From the NCBI GenBank assembly GCA_046296295.1, contig JBKBLG010000017.1, positions 1-64,000 on the forward strand: a stretch of DNA of 64,000 nt. The letters run 5' to 3'. Source of the stretch: UBA10646 sp046296295. Its GTDB lineage: Bacteria; Bacteroidota; Bacteroidia; Chitinophagales; Chitinophagaceae. Positions 52,672-61,411 of this stretch are shown here, piece after piece (the stretch's first letter is position 1; every line of letters begins with the position of its first letter). Below the pieces are notes generated by a model. The model was not told where the DNA came from. It did not search any database and worked only from the letters and a program-made list of their open reading frames with translations. The position numbers and the translations under genes are program-made.

Positions 52672-53046
52672 ATGCAGGAAGGAAAACGCCAACGACAGGT
52701 GGCAGGTGTGATACAGCAAGAAATGAACGAAATTTTTCAGCGTTTGAACCTTACCATGATTGACGGTGGCATGGTAAGTATTGCAAATGTTAAAGTTACT
52801 CCTGACTTATTAGAAGCTCGTATTTACCTAAGCTTTTTCAAAATAGAGCAACCTAAGTTAGCCATGCAACGCATCAACGAAAAGGCTAGCGATATTAAAA
52901 GAGAATTAGCCGCACGTGTGCGTCATCAGTTACGCCGTATTCCCGTACTTCAGTTTTATATAGACGATACGTTGGAATATGTATTTAAAATGGAGCACTT
53001 ATTCGAGAATTTGAAGAAAGACGATAGCAATAACAACCAAGCTTAA
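52672..53046 (+). CDS. rbfA: 30S ribosome-binding factor A
   Basis: Small KH-like protein needed for late 30S maturation and 16S 5-prime end processing. The 124 residues carry QRQVAGVIQQEMNEIF, a VSIANVKVTPDLLEARIYLSFF block, then LAARVRHQLRRIPVLQFYIDDTLEY, all standard for RbfA. Usually near infB/nusA in other phyla; here it is followed by the LolE-like permease, a pairing common in Bacteroidota as far as I know. Confidence 0.93.
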   Translation: MQEGKRQRQVAGVIQQEMNEIFQRLNLTMIDGGMVSIANVKVTPDLLEARIYLSFFKIEQPKLAMQRINEKASDIKRELAARVRHQLRRIPVLQFYIDDTLEYVFKMEHLFENLKKDDSNNNQA

Positions 53047-53070
53047 CCTCAACACTACTATTTAGCTGCT

Positions 53071-54300
53071 TTGAACCTACTTTTTGCATGGCGATACTTT
53101 AAAGCTCCTAAAAGCACTAATGCAATTAACCTGATTAGTTGGATTAGCATTACCGCTATTGCTGTAGGTACTGCAGCACTTATTATTGTACTTAGTGTTT
53201 TTAATGGTTTTGAGCATTTGGTAAAGGGGCTTTACAGCGACTTTTATGCCGATGTTCAAATAAGGCCTGCCAAAGGCAAGTTATTTACCGTAAGGTACCA
53301 ACAACTACAAGCCATACAACAACTACAAGGGGTACAACAAGTTAGTACCACGCTAGAAGAAAAGGCACTTTTGGTACATGGCGATTATCAAGCCATTGTT
53401 TTTTTAAAAGGGGTGGAAAATAATTATGAAGCAGTTATACCTTACGGTAAACATTTATTGCCCGGCAGCAAGCAACAACTTGGTACTATAGAACAACCTA
53501 ACCTTATTGTGGGAGCAGGCGTACAAAATGCTATAGGCGGTAACACCTCCAATATTGATGGCAGTATAGAACCCTACGTTATATACTTACCTAACAAAGA
53601 GGCCAAACAACTTGATGCTGCAAGTATGTTGAGCAGCAATGTACAACTTACCGGTGCTTTTATGATTCAACAAGAGTTTGATGATAAATACGCTTTTACC
53701 AATATAGACTTTCTTCAATATATGCTGGGATATAGCGATAGTACTTTTAGCACCGTAGAAATAAAGCTACAACCTAATGCGAATAGTGAAGCTATCATCA
53801 AAAAAATACACAACATAGTTGGGGAACAAGTAACCATACAAACACGCTACCAACAAAACCAAAGTTTGTACAGTGTAATGCAAATGGAAAAATGGGTTAT
53901 TTATGGTATTCTTAGTTTGATATTAGTTGTTGCTGCCTTTAATATGATTGGTGCCTTAACCATGTTGGTACTTGAAAAACAAAGAGATATTACTTTGTTA
54001 CAAGCCATTGGTGCTAGTGCTGGTACTATCCGTAATATTTTTGTGAGTGCCGGCTTGTTAATTGCAGGCTTAGGTGCTGGTATTGGCATGGTACTAGCCT
54101 ACCTTATTCTAATACTACAACTACAATTCAAACTAGTAAAGCTGCAAGGTGGCAGCTTTCTGATTGATTATTATCCGGTGAGGCTGCTTGCAACCGATTT
54201 TTTATTGGTTAGTACCACTTTAATTGTTATCGCATTACTCGCTAGTTGGATACCTGCCACTAAGGCAAGTAAGCAAGCTATGCAACTCAAATCGGCTTAA
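53071..54300 (+). CDS. LolC/LolE-type ABC permease
   Basis: A 409-residue FtsX/MacB-fold permease: N-terminal MNLLFAWRYFKAPKSTNAINLISWISI, first TM about 25-47, a periplasmic domain of about 220 residues, then three TMs (about 270-290, 320-345, 370-395). The family extracts lipoproteins from the inner membrane. The initiation codon is TTG at 53071: no ATG is available, no -7 box overlaps it, and the conserved N-terminus begins right there. Starts 24 bp after rbfA. The LolD-type ATPase is not in the window. Two dispersed elements are inside. Confidence 0.87.
   Translation: MNLLFAWRYFKAPKSTNAINLISWISITAIAVGTAALIIVLSVFNGFEHLVKGLYSDFYADVQIRPAKGKLFTVRYQQLQAIQQLQGVQQVSTTLEEKALLVHGDYQAIVFLKGVENNYEAVIPYGKHLLPGSKQQLGTIEQPNLIVGAGVQNAIGGNTSNIDGSIEPYVIYLPNKEAKQLDAASMLSSNVQLTGAFMIQQEFDDKYAFTNIDFLQYMLGYSDSTFSTVEIKLQPNANSEAIIKKIHNIVGEQVTIQTRYQQNQSLYSVMQMEKWVIYGILSLILVVAAFNMIGALTMLVLEKQRDITLLQAIGASAGTIRNIFVSAGLLIAGLGAGIGMVLAYLILILQLQFKLVKLQGGSFLIDYYPVRLLATDFLLVSTTLIVIALLASWIPATKASKQAMQLKSA
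53282..53295 (+). repeat. Dispersed element inside the LolE-like gene
   Basis: TATTTACCGTAAGG; frame F-T-V-R. Confidence 0.85.
53440..53453 (-). repeat. Dispersed element inside the LolE-like gene
   Basis: CCTTACGGTAAACA; frame P-Y-G-K. Confidence 0.8.
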
Positions 54301-54316
54301 CATTTAGGTAAGTGTA

Positions 54317-54330
54317 CCTTATGGCAAATG
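54317..54330 (-). repeat. Dispersed element, degenerate, intergenic
   Basis: CCTTATGGCAAATG on +, 16 nt after the LolE-like stop. Confidence 0.6.
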
Positions 54331-54370
54331 ATGCTACAACTCTTATTTTGAGATGAATAAGATCGGAAGA

Positions 54371-55585
54371 TTATCCTAAACTAGGTTTTACCTGCAAGAT
54401 AGCTTTATAAATATCGGCTACACTATTCTCCCAGGTGTGTTGTAAGGCGAAAGCTTTTCTCGCATCAGCTAATGATTCGTTATGTTCTTGCAATGCTCGC
54501 TCAATCAGTTGCATGTATTCTTGAGCACCGGTACCCAAATAAGTATGCTCAGCAAAAATACTCATAGCTTCTGTTTGTGTTGCTACCACAGGCTTACCCA
54601 TGGCTAAATACTCATCTACCTTACGTGGATAATTACCAATTGTAACCTCGTTCAATAACTGCGGATTAATACAAACATCAAAGGCTGCAACATACTCTGG
54701 CAATGCCTCGGGCTGCTTGCTTCCTAAAAAATGAACATTGGGTAGTTGGTGCAGTGTACTTTGTTTGAATGCCGCATCTTCTGGGCCTACTAACACCAAA
54801 CTCCACTCTGGCTTTGAAGTTGCAATTTGTTCTAACAAAGCAATATCTAAGCGTAAGCCGGTAATAAATCCGGTATATCCAATAATGGGCTTAGGAATAG
54901 TAGCTATGTCGTCAGGTGTAACACCAAGTGGTTTTAGATAAATACTAAAATCGCAACCTTGCCCAACATAAAAACTATTGGCATTATACTTACTACAGTA
55001 TTGTGCTAGGTAAGTGCTGTTAGCAGTACAAACATCGCTTGTTTTAATAATTTCAGGCTCTAAGCGTTGGCCATGCTTTTTCCAATAATCAACCGCAAGC
55101 AAGTAATCGCGGCTGTAGTACACACTTACTTGTGGTGCTAGCATTTCTTTGAGGTACAAGCCTCTGAAAATATCGTTATCGTTGAATAAAATAAACTCAT
55201 CCATACCCAAGCGCTGTGTGGCACGCTTAATGCTGATAGCGATTTTGCGATTGTTCCGACGATTGAATATATCGAACAAAAAAGGTGTGCTTAGCCAATT
55301 GATACTTTTAATGCCAACATCCGGATACCAAGTGTAAAGATTTTCATTGATTTTTTCTAAGCCGTCTCGCTTTCCTTCTAATACCTCTAAACGCATTTGC
55401 ACTTTAGGATCGTCTTTTTGTTGCATCATGGTTTTGGTATCGAGCGGACTATTCACATACAACACTTTGTTGTGCTTACTCATTTCTTCAGCAATATTTT
55501 TACAATTGCTCCCAATACCTGTATCCCAAGGTTGTAAGCCTACAATTACAATGTTTTTATTTTGAATAAGTGGTTGCTGTGGCAT
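54371..55585 (-). CDS. GT4-type glycosyltransferase of the exopolysaccharide operon
   Basis: A 404-residue GT-B fold transferase and the last gene of the operon. Seen: IVIVGLQPWDTGIGSN at the N-terminus, PIIGYTGFITG, LVLVGPEDAA, NVHFLGSKQPEALPEYVAAFDVCINP and the EX7E-like NYPRKVDEYLAMGKPVVAT block in the C-terminal nucleotide-sugar domain. No membrane helix. Its ATG is 29 bp inside the end of the upstream ligase gene, so translation is coupled. Likely adds a sugar during repeat-unit assembly; linkage unknown. Confidence 0.85.
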   Translation of the reverse strand: MPQQPLIQNKNIVIVGLQPWDTGIGSNCKNIAEEMSKHNKVLYVNSPLDTKTMMQQKDDPKVQMRLEVLEGKRDGLEKINENLYTWYPDVGIKSINWLSTPFLFDIFNRRNNRKIAISIKRATQRLGMDEFILFNDNDIFRGLYLKEMLAPQVSVYYSRDYLLAVDYWKKHGQRLEPEIIKTSDVCTANSTYLAQYCSKYNANSFYVGQGCDFSIYLKPLGVTPDDIATIPKPIIGYTGFITGLRLDIALLEQIATSKPEWSLVLVGPEDAAFKQSTLHQLPNVHFLGSKQPEALPEYVAAFDVCINPQLLNEVTIGNYPRKVDEYLAMGKPVVATQTEAMSIFAEHTYLGTGAQEYMQLIERALQEHNESLADARKAFALQHTWENSVADIYKAILQVKPSLG

Positions 55586-57104
55586 GTTGTGCTAAGGTGC
55601 GTTGTTTTTCGGCGTCTAATCGTTGGGTTACTATGATCAATGCGGTTACCAAATAAAAATAAATATTACTTGGGAATTGCACTAAAGCTTCTTGCGGAAA
55701 GTTACCTAAGTTAAAGCAAAACACCACTAAGGTTGCTGCCAAACAGTAAGCTTTTAGCTCAGGATCTCGAATTTTAAAATAGTTCATAATGCCTTGCCGC
55801 AGTATCAAAAACATTAGCGTACAAAAAATAAATAAACCAATCCAACCCAACTCTACTGCTACACGAACATAACCACTATCGGGGGGAAAACTTGCCAGAA
55901 AAGAATTCGGTGCAAACCGTTGCCCCCAAATACCTGTTGCACCTAGCCCGCCGCCCATAGGATGACTGAGAATATAAGGCTGAATACGTTTTTGGTTCAT
56001 CTTCCGAACCTTATATGAAGGATCATCGTTGGGTCGAAATGCCGATTGGAAGCGAAGAATAGTGCCGTTACTCGTAGGCATAAAAATGAGCCCTATAATA
56101 CCTATCAAACCAATAGAACCAAAAATTAGTACCTTACGACTAAAGTTCATGATAAAGTAAAAAGCAATAGCTGCCGGCGGTAGTACAAAAGCCCCACGTG
56201 TACCACTAAATAACATGTTAAACAACATGAACCCTGCTAGAAAAAGCAGTATCATTCGCTTCTTAAAACTCAAAAAGTTACCCGTTGCCAATACCACACA
56301 CACTGTACTAGACACCACCATGTTGTAAGAATAGGCCACCGGATCGCTGAAAATAGAAAAGATACGCCAATGACCATCTATAAACAGCAATAATTCAATA
56401 TTAGGGTCGCTGTGCAACCAACGATCTTCGTGCGGAAAAAAACCGAAAAACTCTTGCTTGAAAGCGTAAGCTGCCGCTAACGTAGAAAAGCCAATCCAAA
56501 TTTTTATAATCAGTCGAATAAACTCAACTGTTCGAATGTAATAGGTGAAAATAAAATAAGTGAGCATTACAATAGCAACGCTACGTATGGTGTACACCCA
56601 AGCTAATCTACTTTCAGCGGTAGGGTTAGCGATTTGTAAGATGTTATATACAATCCAAATAATTACCAAGTAACTCACCGGATTTTGGAATAAGTACCAA
56701 CTTTTTTCATCTCGAATGCGTATTAGAAACCCAATCATCAATAGCAGTTCAATGCCGTCCATCACGGTGCCTAAAGGGAAAGGCACACCCAGCCGTAGAA
56801 ACCACATGATAGAGTACGCCAAACAAAGTGTAATGATGATACCAATTTTAGGATAGACAACAATGGCATATACTGCTGGCAGCCCAATACCTATCACTAA
56901 CACCAATACACCACCAACAATACCAGCCTTCCAAATAAGTAAGCTTACAATGGCACTAATGCTAAATAATAACAGCTTACCTTGCCATGAAGTGAGCTTC
57001 TCCAACAACACTATTTCATGCATCCAACGCATGAAACGAGCCTTCCAATCTTCTGATGCAGGAGGCTGTTCTAATGGTATTTCAAAACGTTGTTGGTTAA
57101 TCAT
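55557..57104 (-). CDS. O-antigen ligase/Wzy-like membrane protein
   Basis: A 515-residue polytopic protein with about 11-12 helices beginning near residue 42 and a large periplasmic loop at about 340-410 (RFQSAFRPNDDPSYKVRKMNQKRI, then a GGGLGATGIWG segment), typical of O-antigen ligase/polymerase proteins. In this operon it is the probable polymerase or ligase that joins repeat units. Five bp separate it from the 49-residue membrane protein upstream; it overlaps the GT4 gene by 29 bp. Confidence 0.83.
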   Translation of the reverse strand: MINQQRFEIPLEQPPASEDWKARFMRWMHEIVLLEKLTSWQGKLLLFSISAIVSLLIWKAGIVGGVLVLVIGIGLPAVYAIVVYPKIGIIITLCLAYSIMWFLRLGVPFPLGTVMDGIELLLMIGFLIRIRDEKSWYLFQNPVSYLVIIWIVYNILQIANPTAESRLAWVYTIRSVAIVMLTYFIFTYYIRTVEFIRLIIKIWIGFSTLAAAYAFKQEFFGFFPHEDRWLHSDPNIELLLFIDGHWRIFSIFSDPVAYSYNMVVSSTVCVVLATGNFLSFKKRMILLFLAGFMLFNMLFSGTRGAFVLPPAAIAFYFIMNFSRKVLIFGSIGLIGIIGLIFMPTSNGTILRFQSAFRPNDDPSYKVRKMNQKRIQPYILSHPMGGGLGATGIWGQRFAPNSFLASFPPDSGYVRVAVELGWIGLFIFCTLMFLILRQGIMNYFKIRDPELKAYCLAATLVVFCFNLGNFPQEALVQFPSNIYFYLVTALIIVTQRLDAEKQRTLAQHATATTYSK

Positions 57105-57109
57105 AGGCG

Positions 57110-57259
57110 CTATAAAAACATGAGCTTAATAGCAAAAAAATACGTGAGTGCTCCTACAAAAACAATGGCTGCGAATTTGCAAGCCTTTTCCCAAGCCGTT
57201 AGGTGTTCAAACTCATCGGGCTTAATATCGGGTTCAATTTTTGTGCGTACTATTTTCAT
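57110..57259 (-). CDS. 49-residue single-pass membrane protein in the EPS operon
   Basis: Read directly on the minus strand: MKIVRTKIEPDIKPDEFEHL, a WEKACK junction, one transmembrane helix (FAAIVFVGALTYFFAIKLMFL) and a stop at 57110-57112. The N-terminal half is charged and presumably cytoplasmic. Its ATG overlaps the stop of the GT2 gene (ATGA at 57256-57259), and the ligase ATG is 5 bp beyond its stop, so it sits exactly in line in the operon. It is too short for common gene finders. It could be an accessory subunit of the synthase or ligase; unproven. Confidence 0.75.
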   Translation of the reverse strand: MKIVRTKIEPDIKPDEFEHLTAWEKACKFAAIVFVGALTYFFAIKLMFL

Positions 57260-58476
57260 GACTTTGGCGTTGTATCATTTACCGTAAGGTTATCGCTAAC
57301 TGGCGGTGCACTGTGTACAGTTGCAACACTTCGTTTATTGGCGTTGCGTGCATGCAGCAACGATATCACCTGATAATACATGAATTTAGGAATGTTAATC
57401 AAACTCTCATATACCACTTTGGGGGTGTTGCTGCTCCATAAACTCACCATAAAACCTAGTACAAATGCTGCAAAACCTAAAGCCCAAATAAGCGCTGCTA
57501 ATGGCTGCAAAAAAATATTCACGAACATAAATACCATACCTAGCAACAAGAAAATAAAAAGTGGCGGTCGCAACAACACCACACCAAATAATATTTGGTT
57601 GATGTTAAAACGTGTTATCCCTTTTAATAATAAGAATAAACCAAATTTGCAATATTTAAACCAGGTGTTAATCCAACGGGCACGCTGATTCACCAATTGA
57701 TCTGTTTTAGATGTTTTTTCATCTAACACTTCTGCATCTTCTGTGAAGGCAATGCGGTAACCACGTTTTAAAATTTCGTATTGCAATACCTTATCGAAAC
57801 CTGCACCGCTTATGGGGTTGTTTTCTAAACAATCGCGATAGAGCCTTACGGTAAATGCCATACCTGAGCCTGCAAGTGTTGCAGAACTACCTAATGCAAA
57901 GAGCACCTTGCCATCGTAAAAATGGTAGTAAATATCTCTGGCTGCATCTAAACAAGCATAAGTAGTATTTAAATTTTTAGGATTACGGATGCCTTGCACG
58001 GCACTGAAACCTTTAGCAAAAAGCTTATTTAGTTCAGCTAAATAATGCGGGTGTGTAATATTATCGCTATCAATGATGGTAATGTGCGAATGGTTTCTTT
58101 TAAACCGTTGAATGGCGTAGAAATGACTTTTAGTATTACCTGCCAATACTTGTTCGGGCCTTAATAGAATTACTTTATCGCTTGCAAAATGCAGGTTGGT
58201 AATATCGCAGTTATCGGCAACAACATAAATTAAATAATTTGTATACGTTTGCTCCAATAATTTATTCACTACTACAGGCAAGTTATCAGTTTGCTGGTAT
58301 GCCGTAACAATAATGGCGTAATCAGGTTCCGCGTTATCACCGAAGTTGCCTTGCGGTAAATGTTGGTACTTTTTAGGCACAAACCAATATATAAGGTACA
58401 TTAAAAGTGGTAGCACCAAATGGTAGCCTACCAACACTTGTACCACTATCCATAGTATTTCGAGCAGGCTTTTCAT
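57256..58476 (-). CDS. Membrane GT2 glycosyltransferase
   Basis: A 406-residue processive-type GT2: N-terminal TM (about 5-32), then YAIIVTAYQQTDNLP, IYVVADNCD, ITIIDSDNITHPHY (DxD-like), EDAEVLDEKTSKTDQLVNQRARW carrying the ED and QxxRW motifs, and two to three C-terminal helices (about 305-365). It resembles hyaluronan/cellulose-synthase-like enzymes. Six bp after the Wzc-like gene; overlaps the 49-residue gene. Three dispersed elements fall in it, including one in the last codons. Confidence 0.86.
   Translation of the reverse strand: MKSLLEILWIVVQVLVGYHLVLPLLMYLIYWFVPKKYQHLPQGNFGDNAEPDYAIIVTAYQQTDNLPVVVNKLLEQTYTNYLIYVVADNCDITNLHFASDKVILLRPEQVLAGNTKSHFYAIQRFKRNHSHITIIDSDNITHPHYLAELNKLFAKGFSAVQGIRNPKNLNTTYACLDAARDIYYHFYDGKVLFALGSSATLAGSGMAFTVRLYRDCLENNPISGAGFDKVLQYEILKRGYRIAFTEDAEVLDEKTSKTDQLVNQRARWINTWFKYCKFGLFLLLKGITRFNINQILFGVVLLRPPLFIFLLLGMVFMFVNIFLQPLAALIWALGFAAFVLGFMVSLWSSNTPKVVYESLINIPKFMYYQVISLLHARNANKRSVATVHSAPPVSDNLTVNDTTPKS
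57276..57289 (+). repeat. Dispersed element, exact, at the GT2 C-terminus
   Basis: CATTTACCGTAAGG on +; gene frame N-L-T-V-N-D, near the disordered tail. Confidence 0.88.
57844..57857 (-). repeat. Dispersed element, exact, inside the GT2 gene
   Basis: CCTTACGGTAAATG on +; gene frame A-F-T-V-R-L. Confidence 0.88.
58349..58362 (-). repeat. Dispersed element inside the GT2 gene
   Basis: CCTTGCGGTAAATG on +; gene frame H-L-P-Q-G, stop avoided by CAA. Confidence 0.84.
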
Positions 58477-58482
58477 ATATTA

Positions 58483-60714
58483 TTATTTTTTCTTTTTACT
58501 ACCAATGAAAGTAATTCCCTTTCGCTTCGGCAGTAGTTGCTTAATTAAATATGTCAGCCCTTTACGGGGTTTAGCAATAATGCCGGATTTGTTGAGTACA
58601 AAACCGCAAAAAGAAGTACCTAATTGGGTGTAATAGGTAATATGTGGTTTCATAGCAGCATTCACCGTTTGGTTGGCCTGAAAAACGGATATTACTTTAT
58701 CGGCTACACTTACCCACTCTTTACTTTTACTTTGTTGCTTGAGTGGGGGTGCCTCAACAATAACAATGTCGTAAGCCTTTTTAAGTGCTTCTATTTTATT
58801 GCGAACTGTAGCCTCAACTTCCATTTCAAACAGGGTAACATCCCCTCCTTCATTACCCATTACACTAATTTCTCCAATAGCGGCATGTGGCATAGCCGCC
58901 TTACCATCAATGTATTGATTGAGTGTTACCGCAGGTTGGGTGAATTGTGTAATAGAGGGATTGCTAAAATTACCATCGAGCAACAAAACAGATTTGTTAA
59001 TAGCAGCATATGCATAAGCTAAATTGAGTGCCACAAAAGTTCGGCCTTCACCTTCTTTAATACTACTAACTACTACTAGGTTTTCGGTAGGCGTAATATC
59101 TTGATCTATTTCGTACCTAATTGCTCTTGTTTGATCTTTCAATCGTTGCAATTCCCAATTACCAGCAACATTCCAAATTTGTGTTAGATCAATACTCTTA
59201 CCTTGAACCATGTAAGTTTCTCCTAATACAGGCAGACCTGTATCGTTGGCAAGCTGTTTCACACTTTTTACAGAATGATCTAAGTAGAACAACACGAACA
59301 ATACTATAATACAAAACACAAAACTGATCATACCTGAAAGCACTACTAACAGCATTTTTTTAGATGGTATGAGTGTACCCGGTTGTGCTTTTTGTACTTG
59401 ACGTAACCTTATACTTAACTTAGCATCAAGGCTTGTTTGGTTGTACTTCTTTAATATTTCTATGTATTCGGCACTAGCTATACTAATGTTGTTTTCGTAT
59501 TGTTGAATTACAGCTTCGTGCGGCATCAACATATCAAACTTTCTATTTAAACGTACTAACTCTTGATCTACTGTGCTAATACCATTAGAAGCAATATCTT
59601 TTGCAACTTCTAAGGCTATTTTTTGAGATACAAGATTGTCTTTACTAGCCAACGGATTACTAATGTATTTGTCGCTAGCATTTTGAATTTGTTGCTCTAA
59701 AATGTTTTGCAAAGAATCGATATGATTCTTGTATTCAGGTGCGAAGTTGCTCCTAACATATGCATCATTAGCCTTGGCAAGTGCATTTTTTGTACCCACA
59801 ATTTGTTGGTTAATTTCTATTAGAGCACTCTCAACATATTTTCTGCTAATGGGGTCGAACTTACCATCAATACCTTTAAGGGCACCTTTATTCGCAGCCA
59901 CTACTTGCTGCAATTGTTGGCGACGATCTTCTACTCCTTTGATCTGCTCATACAATTGCTTTGCTTGTTCACTCAAATTCAGTACTCGATTTCTGATTTT
60001 ATAATCTCTCAGTTCTTGTACCTGCTTATTTAAATCGCCTTCTTTCTTGCGTAAAACACTATCTAAAAAGTTGACAGCTTTTAGCTGATTTTCTTTTACA
60101 ACGCTGGTATAGTAGTTAATAAATTCTTCGATAACAGCATTCACAACGGCAGCACTCAATCGAGCATCGTTCGCCTCAAATTCTACTTGAATAAAATCGC
60201 TACCATTTAAACGATACACCATCAATTTTTTCTGCAAGCTTTCTTCATCATAGCCCATCGATTTCATCACCTCATGCAGCCCTTTTTGATCTTCATCGCC
60301 AAGATTTAACGGCTCTCTTTCATTATATTTACGTGAGTATACTTTTATGGCATGTGCAACGGCTTCGGCATTCAATGCTTTGAGTAATTTACTCTCTTCT
60401 TTGTATGGCAGCGTATCGGTAATATCATGTATAATCAACCGATATCCAACTTGATCAATTATGCGTTTGTTAAGAATAGTTTGAATTAGGTTATTGAACT
60501 CTTGATTAATTCTACTCTCTTGCTCCATGCCGGAACGTTCAGAAAGAACTACCTGACTTTGATCTACCAATCCGGTTCCTATTTGAGCCTTTGATAAATA
60601 AGCATTAGGAAGATTACGCGTAAGGAAGTAAGTAATTACTACCGTTACAATTGGTACTAAAACCAATGTATAACGCTGTTTATAGAGCAGTCTGAAAAAA
60701 TTCGCAAACTCCAT
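58483..60714 (-). CDS. Wzc-like polysaccharide co-polymerase with degenerate kinase domain
   Basis: A 743-residue inner-membrane protein controlling chain length and export. TM1 is at about 15-33 in the Wzz domain, a long coiled-coil periplasmic region spans about 200-430, TM2 is at about 452-476, and a BY-kinase-like domain follows. The Walker A equivalent is SSIKEGEGRT (about 550-559): R558 replaces the essential Lys. Walker A-prime reads VLLLDGNFS (Asp about 580) and Walker B reads IVIVEAPPL (Glu about 654 for Asp). The C-terminus is basic (GSKKKK) and has no tyrosine cluster. It is therefore probably a scaffold without autokinase activity. Overlaps the upstream TolC-like stop by 1 bp. Confidence 0.87.
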   Translation of the reverse strand: MEFANFFRLLYKQRYTLVLVPIVTVVITYFLTRNLPNAYLSKAQIGTGLVDQSQVVLSERSGMEQESRINQEFNNLIQTILNKRIIDQVGYRLIIHDITDTLPYKEESKLLKALNAEAVAHAIKVYSRKYNEREPLNLGDEDQKGLHEVMKSMGYDEESLQKKLMVYRLNGSDFIQVEFEANDARLSAAVVNAVIEEFINYYTSVVKENQLKAVNFLDSVLRKKEGDLNKQVQELRDYKIRNRVLNLSEQAKQLYEQIKGVEDRRQQLQQVVAANKGALKGIDGKFDPISRKYVESALIEINQQIVGTKNALAKANDAYVRSNFAPEYKNHIDSLQNILEQQIQNASDKYISNPLASKDNLVSQKIALEVAKDIASNGISTVDQELVRLNRKFDMLMPHEAVIQQYENNISIASAEYIEILKKYNQTSLDAKLSIRLRQVQKAQPGTLIPSKKMLLVVLSGMISFVFCIIVLFVLFYLDHSVKSVKQLANDTGLPVLGETYMVQGKSIDLTQIWNVAGNWELQRLKDQTRAIRYEIDQDITPTENLVVVSSIKEGEGRTFVALNLAYAYAAINKSVLLLDGNFSNPSITQFTQPAVTLNQYIDGKAAMPHAAIGEISVMGNEGGDVTLFEMEVEATVRNKIEALKKAYDIVIVEAPPLKQQSKSKEWVSVADKVISVFQANQTVNAAMKPHITYYTQLGTSFCGFVLNKSGIIAKPRKGLTYLIKQLLPKRKGITFIGSKKKK

Positions 60715-61403
60715 TAATGTATATCCTCCAATTTTTTACCAATCAGTTCTTCTAATCTGGCCTTCGCTACCAACATAGCAGCTTCACTTTGAATTTTCAG
60801 TTGCGATTGCTGACTGAACACCAATAAAGTACTATTATACTCTTCAAACTTCGCTTCGCCTCTTTCAAATCGTATACGTGCACTTTTCACAGCGCCTGCG
60901 GCGTCGGCTGCAGCATTAGAGAACATACGCAAACTTGCTAAAGATTGAACGTAGGTAAAGTAACGTGTTTTAACTTCTACTGCTAGCGTGAGTTGATATT
61001 CTGCCAAATCACATTCAGCTACTTGTTGTAACTGCTTCGCTTGCTTCACTGCTTTGGGTGTTTGCAAGAACCTACCAAATTGTATAAATAAACCAACCTG
61101 ATAGCCATTCAGTAAACTTGGTTCTACTAACTGTGTGCTATTGTTAGGGCTGTATAAAAAAGAGAATGTGAAAACATCCCACCAACTAAGCCGTTCTCGC
61201 TTCACTTGTGTTTGTGCGAAAGCAACTTTTGTTTTAAAGGCATATACCTTAGGATAATACTTACGAGCAGTATCTATCAACTTACGTACCATTCCCGTAT
61301 CTACATCAGGAAGCATACTGTGCATGGGTTGTGCTGAAAGTGTATTGCAATACAGCATACAACCAAAAACAAATGATATGGGCAGAAGCTTTATTAATTT
61401 CAT
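60714..61403 (-). CDS. Short TolC-like outer-membrane channel protein
   Basis: From ATG 61403 the product is 229 residues with signal peptide MKLIKLLPISFVFGCMLYCN...SAQ. The rest is alpha-helical coiled coil with OEP-family features (LIDTARKYYPKVYAFKTKVAFAQTQVKRER; YTQ-like LAEYQLTLAVEVKTRYFTYVQS; ARIRFERGEAKFEEYNSTLLVFSQQ). It is about half the length of TolC (one OEP repeat). A longer start at 61475 would overlap the sugar transferase and spoil the signal peptide. In place of a Wza-type protein it may be the export channel of this operon. Confidence 0.72.
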   Translation of the reverse strand: MKLIKLLPISFVFGCMLYCNTLSAQPMHSMLPDVDTGMVRKLIDTARKYYPKVYAFKTKVAFAQTQVKRERLSWWDVFTFSFLYSPNNSTQLVEPSLLNGYQVGLFIQFGRFLQTPKAVKQAKQLQQVAECDLAEYQLTLAVEVKTRYFTYVQSLASLRMFSNAAADAAGAVKSARIRFERGEAKFEEYNSTLLVFSQQSQLKIQSEAAMLVAKARLEELIGKKLEDIH

Positions 61404-61411
61404 TAACCGTG

